A stretch of 64,000 nt of DNA. Origin: Isoetes taiwanensis. Lineage: Eukaryota; Streptophyta; Lycopodiopsida; Isoetales; Isoetaceae. Shown in pieces: positions 43,798 through 53,280 of this stretch. Positions within the stretch are counted from its first letter, which is position 1, and every line of letters starts with the position of its first letter. Below the pieces are notes generated by a model. The model was given only the letters and a program-made list of their open reading frames with translations. It did not search any database and was not told where the DNA came from. The stretch lies in assembly GCA_021234155.1 (NCBI GenBank), contig JAJEKV010000027.1, positions 16,772,891 through 16,836,890 of the forward strand. The letters run 5' to 3'. The position numbers and the translations under genes are program-made.

Positions 43798-45018
43798 GGT
43801 TGTGAACACACCATGTTATGTTTGGATGCTGTTATGGTTGTTTTAGGGCTGCTTATTCTTTGGAAGCGGCTATGCACTTCACGACGACGAGTGCCTGCCA
43901 GGCTATGCCGCTACAGGCAATGATGCATGAGGCAGGCTTTCCCTCGTACAGATCCCGTGATTTTTTTTCTCAGATATGGAGGATAGACTAATGAAGAGCC
44001 TACTTGGTTTTCTGTTTGATCTTCTCATGAACCTCCATACAGCATAAAGCATATTCAGTGCTGGATCTACCCCGTGTAGGGAAGCCGTTTCTTCTGTAGC
44101 TTTTACTGCCCCGTATTAAGGCGCATATTTCATTCAGGTTCTTTGTCAAGCTCTTTCTTTTGGAAAATTATTTGCTTGACTTTGGTGTTTATATCGCATA
44201 CTTTACCAGGCATGGCCTCAGAAATCCAGAGACCTTGCCTCAGAGCCTCAGCCTCAGAAATCCAGAGACGTTGGGGCTTTGTCTCTTATCAGAGGGCCTT
44301 ATGCCATGCTACTGCAACTTGCAAATGACGATGCAGGAGCTGGGGCCGCAAAGGCAGAGTCTCATCCATTTTATGCTTCGTCCGACCTAATGCCTTAAAG
44401 GTCTGCGGTGTATAAAACGTGTTTTGATTCAGTGAGCCACTGCGAGCAATAAAAAAAATGGGCCTTGCCATGGCTTGTGAAAGTCGTTTGCTTGTGATCC
44501 TCTCACCAATAGTGCAGGTTGAGAAATCTTTTATGGTCATCCCATAGACATATGTCACAGGAGTTTAGTTTATAGGAGTATAGGATAGTAAGCAAACAGT
44601 TCACGTGTCTGTAGTATGAATTTTGGGGAAATAGTGGAATTACTGAATGGCTGAGAAGAATACGATCCATATCTTGAATTATCTTAATGTTTCTCCCATC
44701 ATTCGAGGAAGAGCACTAAAAACAAATGCATGAAACATTATCGGCTGCAACTGGCCATTGGAGATGTTTAAATAGTTTGAGTGCTGCTATTCTGAAAGAA
44801 GAAGTTAACAAGATATTTCAATCAAATTCAATGAATATCTCTAGATTATCTTAACAATAGGATGCAATTTTCATAACCATTACGTTTGCATAACTATTCC
44901 ACAACCAAAGCCTTGATATTTCAATATTCAATGACTTGTCAAGATAAACTCAATTATTCACTTATTCATCTTCGATAGCCCAAGCTGGCTTCAGAATCAA
45001 TCCGCAAGCCTCATAAAA
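43798..45018. other. Non-coding stretch between the BRCT-like exons and the CACTA element
   Basis: No supported gene. It contains two direct copies of GCCTCAGAAATCCAGAGAC (about 44213-44268). The last 250 bp probably belong to the copia element's 3' region, separated from 51827 by the CACTA insertion. Confidence 0.4.
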
Positions 45019-45036
45019 CACAACAAGAGAATGGAC

Positions 45037-45295
45037 ATTTAGCGACGTGGGCTTGCGACGTCTGTGCGACGTGACGTCGCAAATAACGTGATCATGCGAC
45101 GTCAATGCGACGTCACGTCGCAGACACGTCGCATGCGACGTGTGGTGCGACGTCTGACACCGTGACGTGGCAGATCTGTCACGCCAGGTGCACCACGTCG
45201 CGTCGCGTGCGTCACTTTTGTGCGACGTGACGTCGCGTGCGACGTGACGTCGCGCGGGACGTGACGTCGCGCGGGACGTCTGCTGGCCGTCTAGT
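45037..45295. repeat. Left subterminal GCGACGT array of the CACTA element
   Basis: More than ten GACGTC, GCGACGT or ACGTCGC motifs in both orientations. The right-hand counterpart is at 51590-51810. Confidence 0.75.
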
Positions 45296-45318
45296 GTACT
45301 TTGTTCTTTTTGGAGAAC

Positions 45319-48300
45319 AAGGGTGGTCTTCGCCCCGCGAAAGTTGGTCCCGTGGGGTAATGTCGATATTCGAGTCCATTGGAAGAGCCAAATCATGGTT
45401 TTGGAGAGGGAAATTGCTCGTCCATCGCCCGGGGCCTTCGTAAAGAGAACTTTTGTGGCGACATGTGAGCTCTGGAAGACTCGGAGCTATTTCATCGTGC
45501 ACCAACACGCATATCCTAGTGAAATGTTTTTCATGTCCGCGACCGGCACATTGCACCGCTTGTCAAAATTCCACCTTTTTTCGATCACGAAATTTTTTAG
45601 TTATCGTTCTTTTGCATTCATGCTTCATAAATTCGTAATTAATGCATGGTATGGAATTAAATTCTGATTTTTTTGTCGGTTGGCTTCCTATGTCATCCCA
45701 AAGATACTGAGGCAAATTTTTAGAATTTCCGGATAAAGTTCTGATCAAATAGGTAGCATTGGAACGGTCTAGGCAGCCTGTTGTTGGGCAGTAGCAAGAC
45801 ATTCATAAATTCGTAATTAATGCATAGTAAGGAATTAAATTCTGATTTTTTGTCAGCAGGTTTCTTAAGTCATCGCCAACGTACATGCCAGTTTTCAAAA
45901 TTTCCAGACAAGGTTTAGATCAAAGTGTTTGCATTAGTACGGTCAAGGCGAAATTGTTAGGCAGTAGAGCTGCACACTTGCCCAAGTCAAACAAGGCCAG
46001 GACCTTGCAAGGCCGCCTCATTAGAGGGGAGAGTCCGAACCCCAAGAGGCGAGCCACAAAAAGTTTCCCGAGGCAGCCTTTCCTGGCAGCGCTCCCCCGG
46101 AGGGCCGTACGCTAAAGACCACACTCCCGGATCTCGGTTCCCCTATCCGACCGTTGAATCCTTCGTTCAAGGGCCCTGTCTCGATAAGGTCCAAAAAAAT
46201 CCAACATCCGTCCGTGAGAACTTATCAAACCGCGAAGCATCCTGCGGTCGACCGTGTAGAAACCAAAGTGTTTTGTCGTTCGGACATTGCGGAGGCTCCG
46301 GAATGGCGATTCGACTTCGCCACATCGTCCGGGAGGCCGAAATTACCCTAGAGACCAAGTTGCACCTGGTCGGTTTGCAAAAGAAAGAAACACTTACGCC
46401 CTACGTTGCGGTATTAAAGATTCGGTCCACCTCCTAGGCCAATTGACTACGAGTGTGTTGGACATGAGATAGTTTGACGCTACCTCGAGAAGGGGTGGTC
46501 TTTTGGCCATGAAACTTGGTCCCCAGGGCAATGTCGACGTTCCGAGTCCATTGGCAGAGCCGAATCACGATTCCGGAGAGGGGAAGTTGCCCGTCCGTCG
46601 CCAGGGCCTTCGGGAGAGGACTTTTGGGGCAAGCTGCTTCCGGGTGGTTTTTAGCGTCCGTGCTCTGGCGTCAACACCCCCCCTCTACGTCAAGACATGG
46701 CGCAAGGTCCTAGTCGAATCTGACAAGGATAGAGCCTCCGAAACGTAAACCCTATGAGTTGCCAGGTTCTAGCAGGGTTTGCGTTTTGGGTGCCGAGTTT
46801 TGGTCCTTTGCACTTGGGACTTGGCTGATAAGATGCAGTTGAGAACGCGAAGCAAGGGGAACTGATGGAATGGAGTTTGGATCTGTATCTCCCTCCCGTT
46901 GTGGCGCTTAAAGTAAAGGGCGGCTTTTGCGGTAGCAAGACATTCATAAATTCGCAATTAATGCATAGTACGGAATTAAATTCTGATTTTTGTCGGAGGC
47001 TTCCTAAGTCATCGCCAACATACAGCCGCCAGTTTTCAAAATTTTTCGGACAAGGTTTAGATCAAAGTGTTTGCATTAGAACGGTCCGGCAGCTTTGTTG
47101 TTGGGCAGCCGAGCTGGCACACTTGCCCAAGTCAAATAAGGCCAGGACCTTGCAAGGCCACCTCATTAGAGGGGAGAGTCCGGACCCCAGGAGGCGAGCC
47201 CCAAAAAGTTTCCCGAGGCAGCCTTTCCCCGGCAGCTCCCAGGGGCCGTACGCTAAAGACCACACTCCCGAATCTCGGTTCCCCTATCCGACCGTTGAAT
47301 CCTTCGTTCAAGGGCCCTGTCTCGATAAGGTCCAAAAAAATCCAACATCCGTCCGTGAGAACTTATCAAACCGCGAAGCGTCCAAGCGCGGGCCAGTGTA
47401 GAAACCAAAGTGTTTTGTCGTTCGGACATTGCGGAGGCTCCGGAATGGCGATTCGACTTCGCCACATCGTCCCGGAGGCCGAAATTACCCTAGAGACCAA
47501 GTTGCACGGTCAGTTTTGCAAAAGAAAGAAACACTTACGCCCTACGTTGCAGTGACATGAGATAGTTTGACGCTACCTCGAGAAGGGTGGTCTTTTGGCC
47601 ATGAAACTTGGTCCCCGGGGCAATGTCGACGTTCGAGTCCATTGGCGAGCGAATCACGATTCGAGAGGGGGAAGTTGCGTCCGTCGCCGCGGGCCTTCGG
47701 GGAGAGGACTTTTGGGGCAAGCTGCTTCCGTGTGGTTTTAGGGTCCGTGCTTTCTGGCGTCAACACCCCTCCTCTCGCCAAGACACGGCGCAAGGTCCTA
47801 GTCGAATCGACAAGGATAGAGCCTCCAAACGTAAACCCTATGAGTTGCCGTGTTCTAGCGGGGTTTTGCGTTTTGGGTGCCGAAGTTTTGGTCCTTTGCA
47901 CTTGGGACTTGGCCGATAAGATGCAGTTGAGAACGCTGCAAGGGAACCCCGACGGAATAGAGTTTGGATCGTACTCCTCCGTTGTGGCGCTTAGAAGTAA
48001 AGGGCGGCTTTTGCGGTAGCAAGACATTCATAAATTCGTAATTAATGCATAGTACGGGAATTAAATTCTGATTTGTTGTCGTGAGGCTTCCTAAGTCATC
48101 GCCAACATACGGGCATTTTTCAAAATTTTCTGACAAGGTTTAGATCAAAGTGTTTGCATTAGAACGGTCCGGGGCAGCTGTTGTTGGGCAGCCGAGGCCG
48201 GCACACTTGCCCAAGTCAAATAAGGCCAGGACCTTGCAAGGCCACCTCATTAGAGGGGAGAGTCCGGATCCCGTGAGGCGAGCCCCAAAAAGTTTCCCCG

Positions 48301-49588
48301 AGGCCTTTCTTTCCCCGGCGCTCCCCGGGGCCGTGCGCTAAAGACCACACTCCCGATCTCGGTTCCCCTATCCGGCCAGTTGAATCCTTCGTTCAAGGGC
48401 CCCGTCTCGATAAGGTCCAAAAATCCAACATCCGTCCGTGAGAACTTATCAAACCGCTGGCGTCCCGCGGCCGGCCGTGTAGAAACCAAAGTGTTTTGTC
48501 GTTCGGACATTGCGGGGCTCGGAATGGCGATTCGACTTTGCCACATCGTCCGGGAGGCCGAAATTACCCTAAAGACCAAGTTGCGGTCAGATTTGCAAAA
48601 GAAAGAAACACTTACGCCCTACGTTGCAGTATTCGACAGCCACCTCCTAGGCCAATTGACTACGAGTGTGTTGGACATGAGATAGTTTGACGCTACCTCG
48701 AGAAGGGGTGGTCTTTTGGCCATGAAACTTGGTCCCCAGGGCAATGTCGACGCGTTAGAGTCCATTGGCGAGCCGAATCACGATTCGAGAGGGGGAAGTT
48801 GCCCGTCCCGCCGCTGTGGCCTTCGAGAGGACTTTTGGGGCAAGCCGCCCCCGGATGGTTTTAGGGTCCGTGTGCTCAAGGCGTCAACACCCCCCCTCTA
48901 CATCAAGACCGCGGCGCAAGGTCCTAGTCGAATCTGACAAGGATAGAGCCTCCGAAACGTAAACCCTATGAGTTGCCAGGTTCTAGCAGGGTTTGCGTTT
49001 TGGGTGCCGAGTTTTGGTCCTTTGCACTTGGGACTTGGCCGATAAGATGCAGTTGAGAACGCGAAGCAAGGGGAACTGACGGAATGGAGTTTGGATCTGT
49101 ACTCCTCCCGTTGTGGCAGTTAGAAGTAAAGGGCAGCTTTTGCAGTAGCAAGACATTCATAAATTCGTAATTAATGCATAGTACGGAATTAAATTCTGAT
49201 TTTTTGTCAGCAGGCTTCCTAAGTCATCGCCAACATACAGGCCAGTTTTCAAAATTTCCGGACAAGGTTTAGATCAAAGTGTTTGCATTAGAACGGTCCG
49301 GCAACTGTTGTTGTTGGGCGAAATGAGCACACTTGCCCAAGTCAAACAAGGCCAGGACCTTGCAAGGCCACCTCATTAGAGGGGAGAGTCCGGACCCCAG
49401 GAGGCGAGCCCCAAAAAGTTTCCCGAGGCAGCCTTTCCTGGCAGCGCTCCCCCGGGGGGCCGTACGCTAAAGACCACACTCCCGGATCTCGGTTCCCCTA
49501 TCCGACCGTTGAATCCTTCGTTCAAGGGGCCTCGTTCGATAAGGGCCAAAAAAATCCAACATCCGTCCAGGAGAACTTATCAAACCGC
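45319..49588. repeat. Tandem array of about 1.1-kb units inside the CACTA element
   Basis: Landmark ATTCATAAATTCG recurs near 45800, 46945, 48026 and 49155, giving periods of about 1080-1140 bp. A second landmark, GTGGTCTT followed by a variant of GGCCATGAAACTTGGTCCCC, occurs near 45325, 46497, 47586 and 48706. About 3.9 units are present. Reading frames within the units shift between copies, so I do not support a coding role. Copies differ by small indels. Confidence 0.8.
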
Positions 49589-49802
49589 CACCCCAGGCTC
49601 AAACATGCCACCCCAGGCTCAAACATTCGTAAGTAGTAGCAATAGAAGATTGGTTAAATCCAGAATGTGATTTTGACTGCATATATGGCTCGGGAATGTC
49701 CAAATTAGCATAAGGACAAACTTTCATGACCATCAGATGAAAAAAAAGGCACCAAAAAATTAAAAAGTGTTAGACGTCGCTATAACAAAATACGTCGCGG
49801 AC

Positions 49803-49894
49803 ACGTCGCATGCGACGTTAAACCGTATATACGATTTTGAAATCGTATATACGATTTCAAAATCGTATATACGGTTTAACGTCGCATGCGACGT
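49803..49894. repeat. Perfect 92-bp palindrome
   Basis: The arms are exact reverse complements about the centre at 49848/49849. They start ACGTCGCATGCGACGTTAAA and run to a core ATCGTATATACGAT. The block CGTATATACG recurs three times. The flanks are rich in GCGACGTC. Confidence 0.9.
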
Positions 49895-50106
49895 CGCGAC
49901 GTCGCATGCGACGCCGTGTGTTTTTTACAGTCCCGCGGGCCGTCTTTTCCGGGACCATTCCTAGGCTTCCTTCTATCGACTATTTTGGGCGATCTTCGGC
50001 GCTACGACCTTGAACGACTTGCAAGCACTCTTTTTAAGGTTAGTAGATCATGCTTTTTGGATTGAATGGTTTTTTGGATTGAATGATTTAGTGTAGATTT
50101 CAAATT
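49895..50106. other. Spacer between palindrome and pyrimidine tract
   Basis: A further GCATGCGACG copy, then unannotatable sequence; no reading frame recognised. Confidence 0.3.
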
Positions 50107-50465
50107 TTTTTTTTCTATCTCTTTCCTTCTTTTTCTTCTTCTTGTTTCTGCATTCTTCTTCTTTTTCCTTCTTTCCTCATTTCTTTCTTCGATTCTTCCC
50201 TTATTTCACTCTTCCATTCTTCCATTCTTCTATCTTCTTCCATTTCATTCTCTTATTTCTTCCATTCTTCTCTTTCTTCCCCTAATTTCTTTTTTCTCCT
50301 CTTTTCCCTTCTCTTCTTTCTCCCACCCTTCTCTTCTTCTTTGATTCATTCATTTTTTTTCTTTCTTGTTTTACTATTTCTTCATCTTTTTTTTTTTTTT
50401 TTTTTGTTTCTTCTTGATCTTTTTTTTTTTCCGTTCTTATTCTTCTAACTCTTTGTTGCTTTCTA
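50107..50465 (+). repeat. Pyrimidine-rich tract
   Basis: About 360 bp of nearly uninterrupted TTC/TCT/T runs on the plus strand (GA-rich on the minus strand). Confidence 0.8.
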
Positions 50466-50573
50466 TTTCGATTTGGACCCTCGGGATCTTGTTACACACG
50501 CCCTTCTTTTGGTAAGTTGATCGCGCTTGCATTTTATTTTTATAATTTTAAGCGGGGTTAAAAAAAAATTGAT

Positions 50574-50877
50574 GGAGTGGCTTGTTCAAGGGCACGGGTC
50601 GGCTCCACCTAGAGTGGGGAGGACCATGTACCCGGGTTCGAAGTCCACTTCACTACGATCATATATTTTTCCTAGGTTAAGGAGTGGCTTGTTCAAGGGG
50701 CACGGTACCGCTCCACCTAGAGTGGAGAGGGCCACGCGTGCGGGTTCAAGTCCACGACCACTTGTTATTTTTAGGTTTAAAATAAAATTGTAGTGGCTTG
50801 TTCAAGGGCACTCCAGTAGGGCTCCACTACGTGTGGAGACGACCAGGTGTTCGGGTCCAAGTCGACTTTTCTTGTAA
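50574..50877 (+). repeat. Three tandem tRNA-like units
   Basis: Units start at 50574, 50681 and 50790, spaced about 108 bp. The first begins GGAGTGGCTTGTTCAAGGGC and ends GGGTTCGAAGTCCACTTC. GGAGTGG can pair with CCACTTC as a 7-bp acceptor stem, and GGTTCGAAGTCC resembles a B box. The third unit is degraded. No clear anticodon arm or tRNA identity is seen; they may be tRNA-derived SINE heads or coincidental. Confidence 0.4.
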
Positions 50878-51074
50878 TTCTTAGGTAGAGGTGGCCAAAT
50901 CTAGCTTATAACCCTAAAGCGTATGTTAGCCAACTCTAGCTTTTAATCCGACTAATCCAGATTTGGAAGGGGCTCATTTCGATGATGGGGAGCCGCCGAA
51001 AAAGAAGGTACATGACCTAGTCATAGTCTTATTTTTATTCTTTTGTTTTGTGTTAATCTATCGATTTATAGAAA

Positions 51075-51359
51075 AGGCAAAGAGTGATTGCAAAATTGAA
51101 GTCGAATGCCAAAAAATTGGGAGGCGATTGGTCAAAGGTCCCTAAACCACTTAATCTGTCCATAAGGAAGATATCAAGGTATTTGTTATTTGTTGCCATT
51201 CGTTCAATTCAAATAAGACATTTAACTTGTCATGTTGTATTCCTTGCAATCAGATCACTTTCGAGCGTGCAAAGGATTCCAAGAAAAACATCGCCTCACG
51301 GACCGCCAAGGCAACTTCAAAAAACGAATTCCGCCTCACTTGGGTTCTCATGGCGAAAT
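51075..51359 (+). pseudogene. Possible remnant exons of a CACTA gene
   Basis: An open stretch after an AG acceptor near 51074 reads AKLKSNAKKLGGDWSKVPKP up to a possible donor at about 51179. A second follows an AG at 51251 and encodes a K/R-rich peptide with a stop at 51359. Composition resembles transposon-encoded proteins, but no transposase motif is present and the splicing is a guess. Confidence 0.25.
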
Positions 51360-51589
51360 AGATTCGTAAGTGCTATAAACTCTTAGTTCACGCTTAACTT
51401 TCAATGTCATTGTCTAATATTGGTCGTATTGTTATAGAATTGGCTATACGGGTTTTCCCCTAACAGGGAACACGTAAAGATAGCCACTACTCGCCTCTTG
51501 TATATGATATTGTAACTAACTATTAAAATTCTTTCCTTTTTTTTTTTTAAATTTTTTTTAATTTTTTTTTTTATTTTTTTTCGTCCACC

Positions 51590-51810
51590 ACGCCAAGACG
51601 CGACGTCCGTCCGCGACGCGACGGCCCGAGCGACGCCCGAAGTCACGCCTCGAAGTCACGCCTCTGCTGACGCGGCGTCCGGCGACGCCGCCGACGCCGC
51701 ATGCGTCGCATGCGACGATTCCGCAACGACGTCCGGTGGAGACGCCCGCGGCGACGCCGGGACGTCGTGATAGACGTCGTTCAGACGTCGCTATAGACGT
51801 CGCTAAATGA
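51590..51810. repeat. Right subterminal GACGTC array of the CACTA element
   Basis: Many GACGTC, GACGCC and GCATGCGACG motifs, ending in three AGACGTCG units and then the inverted CGCTAAATGA of the terminal repeat. Confidence 0.75.
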
Positions 51811-52061
51811 CCCTTTTCTTGTTGTGAAATGAACTAACTAGGCAATAACAAATATTTCTTAGTTTAATCTGTCTCAGTCCGGCATTCATGCCGGACCGAT
51901 CTACTATTTGTCGCTCAAAACCAGCTGATATTTCAAGTGTTCTATTTTTGCTTAAACTGATTCGGCCTTGAAGTATCTTCTAAAAATATTGACCTTTATT
52001 TTAAGTAAACCTTATCCTTTTACTTTTTGACCATATAACTATTGAAACTTCACCTTCAACC

Positions 52062-52200
52062 ATATATGAACTTCTCCTTGTTTAATTTGCTCTTCAAGTC
52101 TATGTCAAAGAATAGAACTTGAGCTATCATAACCATCACGTCCTTGTTTTATTTGCTTCTCAAGTCTATGTTAAATAATAGATCTTGAGCTATCATGACC
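52062..52200 (-). repeat. Tandem duplication in the copia 3' region
   Basis: Two units of about 67-70 bp share TTTGCTTCTCAAGTCTATGT-type sequence followed by AGAACTTGAGCTATCATAAC or a variant. They lie between the pol stop and the CACTA insertion, possibly inside the 3' LTR. Confidence 0.6.
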
Positions 52201-52250
52201 ATCACAGATCCTTTTGACATATTACATGAACAATATCTTCGTTCTCCTTT

Positions 52251-52417
52251 TCATGTAATATCTGGTTTGCAGCATTGCATTGGCTCTCTTAGTTTTATAA
52301 ATCTGTGTACTGGTAGAGCTTTTGTCAAAATATTTGCCTTTTGTTCATCTGTGCATACATATTGCATCTGTATCAGATTTTTGCTTACCATGTCTCGTAT
52401 GAAATGTATAATTCTAT
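52251..52417 (-). pseudogene. pol: C-terminus of copia pol
   Basis: Reads FIRDMVSKNLIQMQYVCTDE then ILTKALPVHRFIKLRE and stops at 52251-52253. It is the classical end of the copia RNase H region and continues the frame left at 60235, on the far side of the LINE. Confidence 0.85.
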
Positions 52418-52439
52418 TTTTTTTTTTTTTTTTTTTTTT

Positions 52440-52815
52440 GAAAGTAAGAGTTGGTTTTATCATTAATTATGAAATCTCAAAATACATAGCAAAGGTATGC
52501 TTTTAGAAAAAGCATATCAAAAATATATAGTCAAATCCAGCAAATGATAACAGAATGTAAAATAGATTCTGCACTCTGAGTAAGAAGATCGATCAACAGT
52601 CAGCAGCCACCCTTAAAAGGATGAATTGGTAAAAGATAAGTAGTAAGAAGCTTTTCTGGAACTAAACCGATTTCCCGAAGCAGAACAAGCTTGCTAAGGG
52701 TTCCCGAAAGATGAAGAACCTGCCAAAAAGTAATCCACCAAAAGAGTAAACCAGACCTAAATTAGATAAAAGCCAGAATATGCTTCTTAGAGAGATGGCC
52801 AAATGGAAAGGGAAT
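52440..52815 (-). other. 3' untranslated region of the L1-type LINE
   Basis: Non-coding between the last small frame and the poly(A) tail; nothing recognisable. Confidence 0.6.
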
Positions 52816-53280
52816 TCAACAGTGATCAGAGAAGTATGAGTTGAAATAGGCATTAAAGGCATCAGTGGAGCCAAAGAAGTATTGATCAAGGGGCCAATTA
52901 TTGTAATAACAGAGTCGGAACATGTCCTTGTCCTCCAGGAGAATCAGCAATGATCCATATAGATCAGCCAGTAGCTTATGACTGTAGTATAGTGTTCTGT
53001 ATCTTGATAGTTGAGCCTCTGTGAGAATGAGATTATTGGCTGAAAGGAATTTCCACAAGCAATGGATCTGGACAACCTCCCTGCAAAATATACTTGCCCA
53101 CAAATCTTCACTCTCCTTCTTGTACCTCATACGTCCTCTTTTCATCAGAAATGACTCCATTGAGGTGGCTATGTCATTTTTCATGACTTGATCCTGAGAT
53201 CTCTGGCTGAAAGGTGAGTTGCTGGTATCAAATTTATTACTTCCTTCTCCTCGTAGAAAATTAAGATACTCTAGGATCAT
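52816..53280 (-). CDS. Small open frame after ORF2 of the LINE (154 residues)
   Basis: It overlaps the end of the reverse transcriptase frame by 20 bp and encodes a tyrosine- and leucine-rich protein ending NSYFSDHC. I do not recognise it. The overlap could mean a coupled third ORF, or the end of ORF2 could have been split by a frameshift. Ordinary plant L1 elements have no ORF3. Confidence 0.4.
   Translation of the reverse strand: MILEYLNFLRGEGSNKFDTSNSPFSQRSQDQVMKNDIATSMESFLMKRGRMRYKKESEDLWASIFCREVVQIHCLWKFLSANNLILTEAQLSRYRTLYYSHKLLADLYGSLLILLEDKDMFRLCYYNNWPLDQYFFGSTDAFNAYFNSYFSDHC

Larger units (their letters stand above)
45019..51826. mobile_element. CACTA-like (EnSpm) DNA transposon, apparently non-autonomous
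   Basis: Terminal inverted repeats start CACAACAAGAGAATGG on the left and, on the other strand, CACAACAAGAAAAGGG on the right, and share CATTTAGCGACGT further in. The 3-bp duplication AAA flanks both ends (45016-45018, 51827-51829). Subterminal regions are crowded with GCGACGT/GACGTC motifs, typical of CACTA transposase-binding arrays. The usual CACTA start is replaced by CACAA. No recognisable transposase is present. The interior holds a 1.1-kb tandem array, a palindrome, a pyrimidine tract, three tRNA-like repeats and two possible exons. Insertion is in the 3' region of the copia element. Confidence 0.8.

Noticed and set aside
45037-45295. CRISPR-like or regulatory array because of the regular GCGACGT repeats
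   Set aside because: Motif spacing is irregular and both orientations occur; it lies next to a terminal inverted repeat, as subterminal arrays of CACTA elements do.
45300-49600. Numerous frames of 60-178 codons in the tandem array
   Set aside because: They change frame and content between repeat units and show no family motif.
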